From positions 1,051,746-1,115,745 of the forward strand of contig NZ_OBEK01000001.1 in assembly GCF_900215625.1 (NCBI RefSeq): 64,000 nt of DNA, read 5' to 3'. Position 1 is the stretch's first letter. Every line of letters starts with the position of its first letter. Position numbers and translations under genes: made by a program. This DNA is from Terribacillus aidingensis. Its GTDB lineage: Bacteria; Bacillota; Bacilli; Bacillales; Amphibacillaceae. The notes beneath the pieces were generated by a model. It saw nothing but the letters and a program-made list of their open reading frames with translations. It was not told the origin of the DNA and made no database searches. Shown in pieces: positions 34,932-43,950 of this stretch.

Positions 34932-35990
34932 ATGCAGCTAGATAATCAAGATTTCCTAATGGAATTATTACGAACAGCATCGCCATCCAGCTATGAGATG
35001 GAAATACAGAAAAAATGGATAAATAAATATGCACCTTTCGCAGATGAAATGCGTACGGATGTATCGGGAAATGCCATTGCAGTAAAGAATCCCGATGCAG
35101 ATTTTAAAGTGCTTCTTGCAGGTCATTGTGATGAAATAGCGATGGTCGTGACAGGCATTGACGAGAATGGGTTCTTGCGCATTGACGAGATGGGGCGTTT
35201 TAACGCTAAATCAGCATTGGGAATGACCGTGCAAGTGCTCGGCTTTAACAAGACCATTCCAGGCGTTGTTGGTGTGAATGCCATGCATCTTGGCGGAGTA
35301 AAAGGAGATTTCGAGCTTCCGGATTTGTATATTGATTGTGGAGCAGTTTCCAAGCAGGAAATCGAGCAATACGTACAAGTAGGCGATTTGATTGTGTATC
35401 AGCGCCAGCCATCCGTCCTAATGGATCGCTATCTTACAGGACGCGGACTCGATAACCGCACCGGTTCTTTTATTGTCGGTGAAGTAATGCGCAGATTGAA
35501 AGAAGAAAAAGTAAATGTTGGTGTTTATGCGGTGAGTACGGTGAACGAAGAAACGAACATGGGTGGTGCTTATTTTGCAGCTGCGGGTATTCAGCCCGAC
35601 CTTGCCATTGCTTGTGATGTAACATTTGCGACGGACCATCCTGGCGTGAACAAACGAAAGGTCGTTGATGTCAGCTTAGATGGCGGACCAGTTCTGGCTA
35701 AGGGAGCGCCTATCAATCGAAAAGCAAACCAGCTGCTAGAGCAAGCTGCCAAAGAGCTGGCTATGCCGCTGCAATACGAACTAACACCTCGTCATACAGG
35801 CACGGATGCGGATAAAATGCGTTATGCCGGCAAAGGTGTTTCAACCGCACTTGTTTCGCTTCCATTACGCTATATGCATTCTCCAGTTGAAACGGTCAGC
35901 CTGCACGTGATTCAGCAGGAAATTGATTTGCTGGTAAAATTCCTGACAAATCTCTCTGGTGGAGAAAGTCTGAATCCATTAGACTTGTAA
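34932..35990 (+). CDS. M42 family metallopeptidase (glutamyl aminopeptidase type)
   Basis: This 352-residue M42 aminopeptidase is a tetrahedral dinuclear zinc enzyme. Ligands are visible in VLLAGHCDEIAMVV, GRGLDNRTG, VNEETNMGGAYFAAAG (catalytic Glu and ligand Glu), ACDVTFATDHPG and YMHSPVE. It corresponds to the YsdC/YtoP group. It is a single gene upstream of the FMN riboswitch. Confidence 0.93.
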   Translation: MQLDNQDFLMELLRTASPSSYEMEIQKKWINKYAPFADEMRTDVSGNAIAVKNPDADFKVLLAGHCDEIAMVVTGIDENGFLRIDEMGRFNAKSALGMTVQVLGFNKTIPGVVGVNAMHLGGVKGDFELPDLYIDCGAVSKQEIEQYVQVGDLIVYQRQPSVLMDRYLTGRGLDNRTGSFIVGEVMRRLKEEKVNVGVYAVSTVNEETNMGGAYFAAAGIQPDLAIACDVTFATDHPGVNKRKVVDVSLDGGPVLAKGAPINRKANQLLEQAAKELAMPLQYELTPRHTGTDADKMRYAGKGVSTALVSLPLRYMHSPVETVSLHVIQQEIDLLVKFLTNLSGGESLNPLDL

Positions 35991-35999
35991 GCAAAGGGG

Positions 36000-36027
36000 T
36001 TGCAAATCTGCTGAAAGCAAGTATAAT
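36000..36027 (+). promoter_or_regulatory. Promoter of the FMN riboswitch-ribU transcript
   Basis: TTGCAA (36000-36005) lies 16 bases from TATAAT (36022-36027), about 30 bases before the riboswitch. Confidence 0.75.
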
Positions 36028-36053
36028 AAAATAACAAATCCATATCGATTCTA

Positions 36054-36191
36054 TCTTCGGGGCAGGGTGTAATTCCCGACCGACGGTGACAGCAGAATAT
36101 CTGCTGAAGTCCGTGACCCGCAGGGCAATTGTTCTGCGGCTGATCCGGTGCAAGTCCGGGACCGACAGTGAAAGTCTGGATGGGAGAAGAT
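36054..36191 (+). ncRNA. FMN riboswitch (RFN element)
   Basis: The conserved RFN blocks are present: TTCGGGGCAGGGTGTAATTC, CCGACCGACGGTGA, GACCCGCAGGGC, CCGGTGCAAGTCCGGGACCG, and the closing ACAGTGAAAGTCTGGATGGG followed by AGAAGA. It senses FMN and represses the riboflavin transporter below. A terminator follows at 36285. Confidence 0.97.
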
Positions 36192-36284
36192 ACGAAGCAG
36201 AAGAGGGATGCCAACTTGGCTATCCTTGCTTTCCGTACGGGTTCCGTATGTGAAACGTCTTCCGCTTATTTGCGTATATTCCAG

Positions 36285-36314
36285 GCCCCAGAGCGTTATG
36301 CTCCGGGGCTTTTT
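36285..36314 (+). terminator. Regulatory terminator of the FMN riboswitch
   Basis: GCCCCAGAGC (36285-36294) pairs with GCTCCGGGGC (36300-36309), with one mismatch, then five T. It is the expression platform for ribU. Confidence 0.85.
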
Positions 36315-36387
36315 AACGTAGATAAGCTGCTGCTTCCCCTTCATCAAGAGTTAGAATCGATGAATATGATGAAGGAGGAGAACGAAT

Positions 36388-36972
36388 ATGCGTTCATCCA
36401 ATTTAACAAAAACAATCACAATTGCTCTAATGGGAGCGATTAGCATGGTGCTCATGCTTCTCAATTTTCCGCTTCCGTTGCTGCCGGCTTATTTGAAGAT
36501 TGACTTTAGTGAAGTGCCGGTGTTACTAGCCGCATTGCTATTTTCACCGATTGCCGGTGTTGCAGTCGAGGCAATTAAGAACTTATTATATCTTATCTTT
36601 ACAGGTGCAGGTGATCCTGTAGGTGTTGTAGCTAACTTCCTGGCAGGCATGATGTTTGTCTTGCCGGTCGCGTATTTTTATCATAAATTCAAAGCGAGCA
36701 AACGTACACTCGTTTCAGGTCTAGCAACCGGAACAGTGGTCATGGCAATTGGAATGGGATTACTGAATTATTTTGTCATTTTGCCGCTTTATATCATGTT
36801 CGCAGGTTACCCGTCCATGGGTCCGGAAGCGAAATGGCTAGCAGTCACTGCTGGTATTGTTCCATTCAACCTTATTAAAGGTATCATTATTGCAATCGTG
36901 TTTGTACCGCTATTTGCAAAACTGAAGCCATGGTTCGCGAAACGGAAACGTTCTGGTTCCACAGCAGCATAA
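36388..36972 (+). CDS. ribU: Riboflavin ECF transporter S component RibU
   Basis: This 194-residue membrane protein with six segments binds riboflavin for the ECF transporter. LKIDFSEVPVLLAALLFSPI near residue 32 and VEAIKNLLYLIFTGAGDP are family signatures. AAGGAGGAG precedes ATG 36388. Its message is under the FMN riboswitch. The group-shared ECF energising module is not in the window. Confidence 0.94.
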   Translation: MRSSNLTKTITIALMGAISMVLMLLNFPLPLLPAYLKIDFSEVPVLLAALLFSPIAGVAVEAIKNLLYLIFTGAGDPVGVVANFLAGMMFVLPVAYFYHKFKASKRTLVSGLATGTVVMAIGMGLLNYFVILPLYIMFAGYPSMGPEAKWLAVTAGIVPFNLIKGIIIAIVFVPLFAKLKPWFAKRKRSGSTAA

Positions 36973-36973
36973 A

Positions 36974-36998
36974 AAGCTCCCAATTGGGAGCTTCTTTT
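36974..36998 (+). terminator. Terminator after ribU
   Basis: AAGCTCCCAA (36974-36983) pairs with TTGGGAGCTT (36984-36993), followed by CTTTT. Confidence 0.85.
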
Positions 36999-37015
36999 AT
37001 TAAATGAAATAGTTG

Positions 37016-37044
37016 TTGCAACTGATACTTGTCCGTGCTACAAT
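37016..37044 (+). promoter_or_regulatory. Strong promoter of an intergenic RNA
   Basis: TTGCAA (37016-37021) and TACAAT (37039-37044) are exactly 17 bases apart. No protein gene follows on this strand; a structured sequence and a terminator do. Confidence 0.75.
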
Positions 37045-37050
37045 AGTCTA

Positions 37051-37165
37051 GCGATGAGCTGAATTGCATAAGTCGGTAAAGCACGTCTTAGACACGTGTG
37101 GATGTGGCCACATGGCTTTACACGCCGCAATTAACAAAGGCACCCTGCGAGGGTGCCTTTTCTTA
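37051..37165 (+). ncRNA. Candidate structured small RNA, about 115 nt
   Basis: Between promoter and terminator lies a foldable sequence with no reading frame and no ribosome binding site. Helices visible by eye are AATTGC/GCAATT (37062-37067 with 37127-37132) and GTAAAGC/GCTTTAC (37076-37082 with 37115-37121), enclosing two small hairpins (ACGT/ACGT at 37083-37097 and ATGT/ACAT at 37102-37113) like a three-way junction. It ends in a GGCACCC/GGGTGCC terminator that also serves the leftward YteA gene. I do not recognise it as a tRNA, 6S, tmRNA or a known riboswitch class. Confidence 0.6.
37136..37165. terminator. Bidirectional terminator of the small RNA and of yteA
   Basis: AAAGGCACCC (37136-37145) pairs with GGGTGCCTTT (37151-37160) around TGCGA, with T on both strands. 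Confidence 0.88.
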
Positions 37166-37177
37166 TGCTCATTTTTA

Positions 37178-37561
37178 TTAAGTTCTTCTTGCTTCTTCCT
37201 CTTCTGCTTGTTCTTCGACTAGTAAACGTGCTGTCGGTTCTGCCTGCAAACGTTCTTCCGGAATCGGCTTGCCGGATTTTTCGCTCACTCCATATGTGCC
37301 TTCTTCAATTCGGTCCAATGCATCCTCGATATCGCGTAAGCGTTCACGTGCGGATTCTTTTAATGTTTGCGCGGTCTCTCGGTCATGCAGCTCCGTGCCA
37401 AGGTCACCAGGGTGGTTTGCAACGGTGGACATTTCACCGATTGAGTCATTTGGGAACTCTTTTGCGCTGTTATAACTGTCATTACCCTCAATTTGTCCTT
37501 CTGCTTCTTCCTTCATAGCAAGCAATTGCTCGCGGTAATTTTCTAATTTATTTTTATCCAT
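37178..37561 (-). CDS. yteA: YteA-type DksA/TraR-like protein without zinc cysteines
   Basis: This 127-residue protein has an N-terminal coiled coil (KLENYREQLLAMKEEAEGQI) and the DksA/TraR C-terminal region TYGVSEKSGKPIPEERLQAE of the YteA family. The cysteines of the usual zinc finger are all replaced, mostly by serine. The SGKPIPEERL part is kept. It is presumably a regulator or stress protein. The start is unsure: 37561 or 37573. Confidence 0.8.
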   Translation of the reverse strand: MDKNKLENYREQLLAMKEEAEGQIEGNDSYNSAKEFPNDSIGEMSTVANHPGDLGTELHDRETAQTLKESARERLRDIEDALDRIEEGTYGVSEKSGKPIPEERLQAEPTARLLVEEQAEEEEARRT

Positions 37562-37578
37562 TATCTCTTCCATCTCCT

Positions 37579-37965
37579 TTACTGCCGTTTCGTTTTTACA
37601 GCTAGCGTGCAGCGTGCGATAGAGAGCAGGTCGTTGTTCTCATCCGAGATGTTAATTTGCCAAATCATTGTTGTTCTACCGATATGAATCGGGGTGGCGA
37701 TGGCTGTCACGATCCCTGATCGGACGCTGCGAATATGATTAGCATTAATCTCTAAACCGAAGACAGCCTGCGTGGCTGGATCAGCATGCAGATTGCCGCC
37801 GATACTTGCTGCTGTTTCAGCCAATGCAACACTTGCGCCGCCATGTAAGTAGCCCATCGGCTGCCGATTATGCGGACCAACTGGCATCTCCATGACCACT
37901 TGCTCTGGCTTTGCTTCAATAACTCGCATGTGCAGCTGCTCCATCATTGTGTTTGAAAAATCCAT
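37579..37965 (-). CDS. menI: Hotdog thioesterase, probable DHNA-CoA hydrolase (MenI)
   Basis: This 128-residue hotdog-fold thioesterase of the YuxO/PaaI type carries the signature GYLHGGASVALAETAASIGG (near residue 44). B. subtilis YuxO-type and E. coli YdiI/MenI hydrolyse 1,4-dihydroxy-2-naphthoyl-CoA in menaquinone synthesis. Here it follows menA in the men cluster, which supports this role. The start at 37965 is set by homology; the open frame runs on through the menA terminator. Confidence 0.87.
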   Translation of the reverse strand: MDFSNTMMEQLHMRVIEAKPEQVVMEMPVGPHNRQPMGYLHGGASVALAETAASIGGNLHADPATQAVFGLEINANHIRSVRSGIVTAIATPIHIGRTTMIWQINISDENNDLLSIARCTLAVKTKRQ

Positions 37966-38029
37966 TGTTACAACCTGCTTTCTGTATGTAATATATTTCC
38001 CGTCCGTTTCAACATTAAACCTATAGAAA

Positions 38030-38054
38030 AGAAGCGGGCAGGCTGCCCGCTTCT
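38030..38054 (-). terminator. Terminator after menA
   Basis: AGAAGCGGGCA (38030-38040) pairs with TGCCCGCTTCT (38044-38054), with T-rich tail leftward. It lies between menA and menI. Confidence 0.85.
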
Positions 38055-38057
38055 TCA

Positions 38058-39005
38058 TTAGAATGAAAATGGTACAAATTGCTGGATCAGGAGTGCAATC
38101 ACAAGCAATAAACCATAAATCGTATTCGTTTGTCCAGTTGCTTTCATAGCCGGCATCATTTCCAGCGGCTGCGTTTTACCAATAAAACCTCGGTAAGCGT
38201 CACGCGCTTTCTTAATAGATAGGAACGTGATGACTGCCCAGATTGGCAGCAATCCGACTGCGATGAACACAGCTGTGATGACATAGCAGACAATAAAGCA
38301 GATGCCCATAAAGGCAACCCCTTTTGGACGGCCGAGTAAGATGGCAACAGTTCGTCTGCCATTTGCTTTATCTCCATCATGATCTCGCAAGTTATTAGCG
38401 AAATTGATGCAAGAAATGAAAATGGTAGTCGGAATGCTGATCAGTACGACACTTCCAGTCAATGTCAGGGTCTGGATGTAATACGTGATGCAAATGATAA
38501 TAGCACCCATGAATACGCCGGATGTTAATTCGCCAAACGGTGTATAAGAAATAGGGTAGGGACCGCCTGTGTACAAATAGCCGCACAGCATACATGCAAG
38601 CCCAATCAAAGCGATATACCAGCTGGACTCTATACAAATATAGATGCCTAACAGCATGCTGATGGCATAAAAGACCAGCGCAAGTGTCAAAATAGTTTTC
38701 GGCTTGATACCATCGCGTACAATTGTACCGCCGATTCCGACAGACTGTTCATTATCCAGTCCGCGGACAAAATCATAGTATTCATTGAACATATTTGTTG
38801 CACATTGGATGAGGATACAAGCAAGCAGCATGGCTCCGAAAAGCAGCCAGTTAATTGATCCATCTAATGCAGCAAGCATCGTTCCGATGAAAACAGGCAC
38901 GAAGGACGCTGTCAATGTATGTGGACGCATAAGACGCCACCACACCTGAAAGCCATCGCGCTCATTCAGTGCTTGGCGCACATTATCGTTTCCGATAGAT
39001 TGCAT
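38058..39005 (-). CDS. menA: 1,4-dihydroxy-2-naphthoate polyprenyltransferase MenA
   Basis: This 315-residue membrane enzyme with about nine segments attaches a polyprenyl chain to DHNA. The two aspartate motifs of the UbiA family are NMFNEYYDFVRGLDNEQ and NNLRDHDGDKANGRRT. AAGGAGAG precedes the start at 39005. It is transcribed divergently from menF through a well-formed promoter. Confidence 0.95.
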   Translation of the reverse strand: MQSIGNDNVRQALNERDGFQVWWRLMRPHTLTASFVPVFIGTMLAALDGSINWLLFGAMLLACILIQCATNMFNEYYDFVRGLDNEQSVGIGGTIVRDGIKPKTILTLALVFYAISMLLGIYICIESSWYIALIGLACMLCGYLYTGGPYPISYTPFGELTSGVFMGAIIICITYYIQTLTLTGSVVLISIPTTIFISCINFANNLRDHDGDKANGRRTVAILLGRPKGVAFMGICFIVCYVITAVFIAVGLLPIWAVITFLSIKKARDAYRGFIGKTQPLEMMPAMKATGQTNTIYGLLLVIALLIQQFVPFSF

Positions 39006-39048
39006 AGTACTTTCTCTCCTTATAAATGCAGAGCATTATATCATATTA

Positions 39049-39077
39049 ATTTTAGGGAAACAGACAAAGCCTGTCAA
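39049..39077 (-). promoter_or_regulatory. Promoter of menA
   Basis: On the minus strand TTGACA (39072-39077) is 17 bases from TAAAAT (39049-39054), about 45 bases upstream of menA. Confidence 0.75.
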
Positions 39078-39082
39078 CGTAA

Positions 39083-39105
39083 ATTACTTACTTAAGATAA
39101 GTAAT
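39083..39105. repeat. Inverted repeat between the menA and menF promoters
   Basis: ATTACTTA (39083-39090) and TAAGTAAT (39098-39105) are perfect arms around a seven-base centre. It lies between the divergent -35 elements, so it could be an operator shared by both. Confidence 0.55.
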
Positions 39106-39118
39106 CAAGTCCTAGTCC

Positions 39119-39147
39119 TTGTTAATCAGTGAAAAAGGGAATAGAAT
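39119..39147 (+). promoter_or_regulatory. Promoter of the menF-D-H-B-E-C operon
   Basis: TTGTTA (39119-39124) is 17 bases from TAGAAT (39142-39147). A leader with AAGGACA/TGTCCTT arms (39152-39158, 39186-39192) follows. Confidence 0.7.
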
Positions 39148-39216
39148 AGGGAAGGACATCTGAAATGTACGCTAACGAACAAACTTGTCCTTGCAGTAAT
39201 GTGGAGGTCGGAAAAA

Positions 39217-40569
39217 ATGATTCAACAATATATGACAGACTTCGAGTCTTTTCTTCGTAACGCTGCCGTACCAGGGCGGCAAACACTAGTAAGCTGGACA
39301 GAAAAGATCAGTGGTATAGATCCGCTCCTTTTCTTCGCCAATGGCTCTTCTTTAGAAGGAGAGCGTCATTTCTGGTATAGCCAGAAAGATGATTTTTATT
39401 TGGTTGGTGCAGGACCAACCATTATGGACATGCGTTCGTCTCATGAATGGGAGCATGTTATAGAAAGTGCAATAGTTCACAATCTTTCAGCGGTACCCGG
39501 AACAGGGCCAGTCGCCTTTTGCGGAAACAACTTTCAAACAGAGCAGCTGCGGCAGTTGTGGAAGGATTTTCCTTCCGCGCAATATCGAATTCCTGCTTTT
39601 ACTTTGACCAAAACAAAGGCAAACTATTATATAACAATTAACCAGCTGGTGGATAGCGCTCATGTAAACGATGCTGTTACAGTTATTTTAGAACAGCTTG
39701 AGACGCTGATGGCTGATCGCACATTAACAGCTTCCCCGATGCAGCTGACAAATAAGCAAGAGCTGGAACCGCAAGTGTGGAAACAATTAATCAAGGAAGC
39801 AACGAACACAATAAGAGTGACAGATTTGGATAAAGTCGTGTTAGCGCGAGCAATGAAACTGGAATTTGCAGAGAAACTGCAAGCAGCTGCTGTACTTCGA
39901 AACTTAATGAATAGTCAGCAAGATAGTTTCATTTTTGCTGTGGAAAATGGTTCGGCATGCTTCATTGGGGCTACACCAGAGCGGCTCGTTCGTGTTGAAG
40001 CAGGAACATTGTACACAAGCTGTGTCGCGGGCACGGCGCCGCGCGGAAAAGATGCTGTTTCGGACGCAGAGATCGGAAAAGCGTTGCTTGAAGACAGTAA
40101 AAACCGTGAAGAGCATCAATATGTGGTCGAGATGATTACAGGTGTCATTCGAAAATATACGGATAATTTACAGCTTCCTGCTGGACCGGAATTGATGAAG
40201 TTGCGTCAGCTCCAGCATTTATATACGCCTGTTTCGGCAGATATACGAAACGGGGCTTCAATGCAGCAAATTGTGCAAGAGCTGCATCCAACACCAGCTT
40301 TAGGCGGGCTGCCAAAGGAAAAAGCACTTGCTTTTATCGCGGACAGAGAACCGCTGGAGCGCGGCTGGTACGGTGCACCCATTGGCTGGATGGACAGCTA
40401 TCAAAATGGTGATACAGCAGTTGCGATTCGTTCTGGATTGCTGGACGGCAAGCAAGCTGTCCTGTTTGCAGGGTGCGGCGTCGTAAAAGATTCCGATCCT
40501 GAACTGGAATTTGAAGAAACTGCAATAAAATTCCGTCCGATGCTGGAAGCACTGGAGGTAACTGAATGA
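39217..40569 (+). CDS. menF: Isochorismate synthase MenF
   Basis: This 450-residue chorismate-utilising enzyme converts chorismate to isochorismate for menaquinone. The conserved C-terminal domain shows CFIGATPERLVRVEAG, VAGTAPRG, LEDSKNREEHQYVVEMI, LHPTPALGGLPKE and ERGWYGAPIGWMD. ATG 39217 lies nine bases after TGGAGGTCGG. It is the first gene of the operon and overlaps menD by four bases. Confidence 0.95.
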   Translation: MIQQYMTDFESFLRNAAVPGRQTLVSWTEKISGIDPLLFFANGSSLEGERHFWYSQKDDFYLVGAGPTIMDMRSSHEWEHVIESAIVHNLSAVPGTGPVAFCGNNFQTEQLRQLWKDFPSAQYRIPAFTLTKTKANYYITINQLVDSAHVNDAVTVILEQLETLMADRTLTASPMQLTNKQELEPQVWKQLIKEATNTIRVTDLDKVVLARAMKLEFAEKLQAAAVLRNLMNSQQDSFIFAVENGSACFIGATPERLVRVEAGTLYTSCVAGTAPRGKDAVSDAEIGKALLEDSKNREEHQYVVEMITGVIRKYTDNLQLPAGPELMKLRQLQHLYTPVSADIRNGASMQQIVQELHPTPALGGLPKEKALAFIADREPLERGWYGAPIGWMDSYQNGDTAVAIRSGLLDGKQAVLFAGCGVVKDSDPELEFEETAIKFRPMLEALEVTE

Positions 40570-42311
40570 GTCATATTCAAACGTTAACCAAATATGTCGG
40601 TCATTTTGTGGATGCTCTTTGGCGAAGCGGAGTCGAGCAGGTTGTCATTTCGCCGGGCTCCAGATCGACGCCGCTTGCTTTGTTAATGACAGAGCATCCG
40701 CATATGAAGCAGTGGGTAAACCTGGATGAGCGTTCCGCTGCGTTCTTTGCGCTCGGCTTGGCAAAGGAAAGCCAAAAGCCGGTAGCGCTTGTTTGTACAT
40801 CAGGAACAGCAGCAGCCAATTATATGCCGGCAGTTGTGGAGGCATTTTACAGCAGAGTTCCGTTAATTTTGCTGACAGCTGACCGTCCGCATGAATTGCG
40901 TGATGTAGGAGCGCCGCAGGCAATCAACCAGATTCAAATGTATGGCGGGTTCGTCAAATGGTTCCATGAAATGATGCTGCCGGAAGCAAATCCTGCCGCA
41001 TTGCGGTATGTGCAGCAGCAAGCAGCCAGAGCGATGCAGCAAGCATTGGAAGGCAATGCAGGTCCTGTTCATCTTAATTTTCCTTTCCGTGAGCCGCTAA
41101 CGCCGGACTTCACGATGGAGAATATTTGGTCTTCGGGTGAGAGTAACGGAGAGCCATCTTTATATGGAACATCACAATTAGATGAACAGCTAGTCAGCCA
41201 GCTTGCTGAACTCCTTGCTTCTGGTAAGAAAGGGCTGCTGGTTGTTGGGCCGCAGGAAGACAAGGCGCTTGCGCAGGCTGTTGTGCGAGTAGCTAAAGCA
41301 TGGCAGCTCCCTGTACTGGCTGATCCGTTATCGCAGCTGCGAAGCGGAGAGCATGACAAGGATACGATTATCGAAACATACGATACAATCTTGAAAGCAG
41401 CATCTGTTCGAGCGCAGCTGCAGCCAGATTATATTATTCGTTTCGGTGCAATGCCAGTATCCAAGCCATATATGTTTCTGCTGAAAGAAAACCCGGCGGT
41501 CAAGCATATTGTCGTCGAAAACCATGCAGGCTACCGGGAACCAGTAGGAATGCATACGCAATTCATTTATTGCAATCCTGCCTCTCTTTGTGAAGCACTG
41601 GCAAAGCAACCTGCTGAAAAACGGGATACTTGGCTCCCGGTTTGGCAACAGATGAATCGCATTGCTTGTGACGTGCTGCAAGATGATGCGGCGCAACTGG
41701 AACTGACGGAAGGCACAACGGTGCAGGATATTTTGCAGGAGACACCGGCAGACAGCCATGTATTCGTCGGAAACAGCATGCCGATACGCGATTTGGACAG
41801 CTTTTTCTTTGCAACCGATAAGCACGTCCAGCCATGGTGCAACCGCGGAACAAATGGTATTGATGGTGTTGTCTCTACCGCATTAGGTGTTGCTGCCAGC
41901 GGCAAACGAACAACGCTTGTCATTGGAGATCTTTCTTTCTATCACGATATGAATGGTCTGATGCTCGGTCGAAATTATGGTCTGGATTTAACCATAGTTG
42001 TGATTAACAATAATGGCGGGGGCATTTTTTCCTTCCTGCCGCAGGCGCAGGAAGCTGCCCACTTCGAGACACTATTTGGAACACCAACCAATTTGGATTT
42101 TGCCCATGCAGCGAATTTGTATCAGCTGCCATACACATTGGCAGCTGACCGCAATGCTTTCTCTCGTGCCTTACAAGAAAGTTATCGTACAAAAGGTATG
42201 CACCTTATCGAAGTGCGTACCGAACGAGAAGCGAATGTCAGCTGGCACCGGGGCAAATGGCAGCAAGCCGAACGGCAGCTGTTAACTTATTTGGAGCAGC
42301 ATCATGCTTAA
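40566..42311 (+). CDS. menD: SEPHCHC synthase MenD
   Basis: This 581-residue ThDP enzyme joins isochorismate and 2-oxoglutarate to SEPHCHC. The N-terminal Pyr domain has the catalytic Glu in LDERSAAFFALGLAKE, and the C-terminal ThDP motif runs from VIGDLSFYHDMNGLML to VVINNNGGGIFSFLPQA. It overlaps menF (ATGA) and menH, so translation of the three is coupled. Confidence 0.96.
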   Translation: MSHIQTLTKYVGHFVDALWRSGVEQVVISPGSRSTPLALLMTEHPHMKQWVNLDERSAAFFALGLAKESQKPVALVCTSGTAAANYMPAVVEAFYSRVPLILLTADRPHELRDVGAPQAINQIQMYGGFVKWFHEMMLPEANPAALRYVQQQAARAMQQALEGNAGPVHLNFPFREPLTPDFTMENIWSSGESNGEPSLYGTSQLDEQLVSQLAELLASGKKGLLVVGPQEDKALAQAVVRVAKAWQLPVLADPLSQLRSGEHDKDTIIETYDTILKAASVRAQLQPDYIIRFGAMPVSKPYMFLLKENPAVKHIVVENHAGYREPVGMHTQFIYCNPASLCEALAKQPAEKRDTWLPVWQQMNRIACDVLQDDAAQLELTEGTTVQDILQETPADSHVFVGNSMPIRDLDSFFFATDKHVQPWCNRGTNGIDGVVSTALGVAASGKRTTLVIGDLSFYHDMNGLMLGRNYGLDLTIVVINNNGGGIFSFLPQAQEAAHFETLFGTPTNLDFAHAANLYQLPYTLAADRNAFSRALQESYRTKGMHLIEVRTEREANVSWHRGKWQQAERQLLTYLEQHHA

Positions 42312-43119
42312 TTTTCATTACGTGGAAACTGGCAATAGACAAGCAGCCACGACGCTGCTGCTGTTTCACGGTTTTACAGGTACAAGTCAGACGTGGGTGC
42401 CTTTTCTCGAATCCTGGAGTGTATCGCATCGTGTGATTGCGATTGATATGCCGGGGCATGGTAAAACAGAGAGCTCTGATGCAATCACAATGGAAAGCTT
42501 TACAGATGCTGTTGCAGCGTTTCTGGACAATCTCGCAATAAACGAAGTAAAGTTATTAGGCTACTCGATGGGCGGACGAGCAGCTCTTTCGTTTGCTTGT
42601 CGTTATCCAGAAAAAGTGAGCGGTCTTCTGTTAGAGAGTGCTTCTCCAGGTTTGAAGACAGAGGAAGAGAGATATGCCAGGCAGCAGCAAGATGAGCGAC
42701 TGGCACAGCGCTTGGAAGCAGAGGGGCTGGAGGAGTTTGTAGTCTTTTGGGGGAATATTCCTCTGTTTGAAACACAAAAAAGTTTACCAAAGTCTATCCA
42801 GAAGCAAATCAGGCAGGAGCGGCTTTCCCAGCAGGCAAGCGGACTGGCTGCATCACTTCGGACGATGGGAACCGGCAAGCAGTCTTCTAATTGGGACAAG
42901 CTTTCCCTTTTAGATAGACCAGTGGTGCTGGTCGCAGGTGCATTGGATCACAAGTTCGTCGGCATCAATCAGGAGATGGAAAAACAGCTGCCAAACGCCA
43001 CTTTACATATCGCTGCGGCAGCTGGTCACAGCGTCCATGTTGAACAACCGCGAATTTTTGATAAAATAGTAAGAAGATACTTGCTTCATGATGAAGCAGA
43101 CATAATGGAGGAATCATAA
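42304..43119 (+). CDS. menH: SHCHC synthase MenH
   Basis: This 271-residue alpha/beta-hydrolase eliminates pyruvate from SEPHCHC. The nucleophile Ser is in [15 protein letters not shown], the oxyanion region [16 protein letters not shown], and the C-terminal His in [12 protein letters not shown]. It overlaps menD by eight bases and touches menB by one. Confidence 0.94.
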   Translation: MLNFHYVETGNRQAATTLLLFHGFTGTSQTWVPFLESWSVSHRVIAIDMPGHGKTESSDAITMESFTDAVAAFLDNLAINEVKLLGYSMGGRAALSFACRYPEKVSGLLLESASPGLKTEEERYARQQQDERLAQRLEAEGLEEFVVFWGNIPLFETQKSLPKSIQKQIRQERLSQQASGLAASLRTMGTGKQSSNWDKLSLLDRPVVLVAGALDHKFVGINQEMEKQLPNATLHIAAAAGHSVHVEQPRIFDKIVRRYLLHDEADIMEES

Positions 43120-43937
43120 TGACAATTACATGGGAAGCTACCCGTACTTATGATGATATTTTATACGAAGAGTACAACCAAATCGCAAAAATCTCGATCA
43201 ACCGCCCGGAAGTACGCAACGCGTTTCGTCCGCATACGGTAAATGAATTGATCGATGCGTTTACATACGCACGTGACGACTCAAACATCGGCGTTATCGT
43301 TTTAGCTGGTGTTGGCGAGAAAGCATTCTGCTCAGGCGGTGACCAAAAAGTTCGCGGTCATGGCGGTTATGTAGGAGAAGACCAAGTGCCGCGTTTGAAC
43401 GTACTAGATCTGCAGCGTTTAATCCGTGTTATTCCAAAACCAGTCGTAGCGGAAGTTTCCGGTTACGCGATTGGCGGCGGTCATGTTCTGCATGTTGTAT
43501 GTGACTTGACAATTGCTGCAGACAACGCAATCTTCGGGCAAACTGGTCCTCGTGTCGGCAGCTTCGATGCAGGATACGGTGCTGGTCTGCTTGCGCGTAA
43601 TATCGGTCAAAAGAAAGCGCGCGAAATTTGGTTCCTATGCCGGCAGTACAATGCGCAAGAAGCATTGGATATGGGCTTAGTGAACACAGTTGTACCTTTG
43701 GATCAGCTGGAAGCAGAAACTGTTAAATGGTGTGAAGAGATGCTATCTATGTCTCCAACAGCATTGCGTTTCTTGAAAGCTTCTCTGAATGCAGATACAG
43801 ACGGACTTGCTGGTTTGCAGCAAATGGGCGGAGATGCAACATTGCTTTATTACACTACAGATGAAGCGAAAGAAGGCCGTGACGCGTTTAAAGAAAAACG
43901 TACGCCTGACTTCAAAAAATTCCCGCGTTTCCCTTAA
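43119..43937 (+). CDS. menB: 1,4-dihydroxy-2-naphthoyl-CoA synthase MenB
   Basis: This 272-residue crotonase-fold enzyme closes the naphthoquinol ring. The oxyanion-hole segments are [19 protein letters not shown] and [33 protein letters not shown] carries the active-site loop and the C-terminal [15 protein letters not shown] is the family ending. GGAGG precedes the start within menH. Confidence 0.97.
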   Translation: MTITWEATRTYDDILYEEYNQIAKISINRPEVRNAFRPHTVNELIDAFTYARDDSNIGVIVLAGVGEKAFCSGGDQKVRGHGGYVGEDQVPRLNVLDLQRLIRVIPKPVVAEVSGYAIGGGHVLHVVCDLTIAADNAIFGQTGPRVGSFDAGYGAGLLARNIGQKKAREIWFLCRQYNAQEALDMGLVNTVVPLDQLEAETVKWCEEMLSMSPTALRFLKASLNADTDGLAGLQQMGGDATLLYYTTDEAKEGRDAFKEKRTPDFKKFPRFP

Positions 43938-43950
43938 TAGACAGAAAGAC

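Noticed and set aside
36168..36443. Open frame across the FMN riboswitch and start of ribU
   Set aside because: It overlaps the riboswitch and the terminator and has no binding site.
37051..37165. The RNA unit as a tRNA, 6S RNA or known riboswitch
   Set aside because: No cloverleaf, no 6S-like central bubble, and none of the conserved cores I know (T-box, SAM, FMN, TPP, preQ1, purine, ZTP, THF).
41328..41825. Long antisense frames within menD and other large genes
   Set aside because: They are shadows of well-conserved genes, lack binding sites, and their protein sequences are cysteine- or histidine-rich noise.
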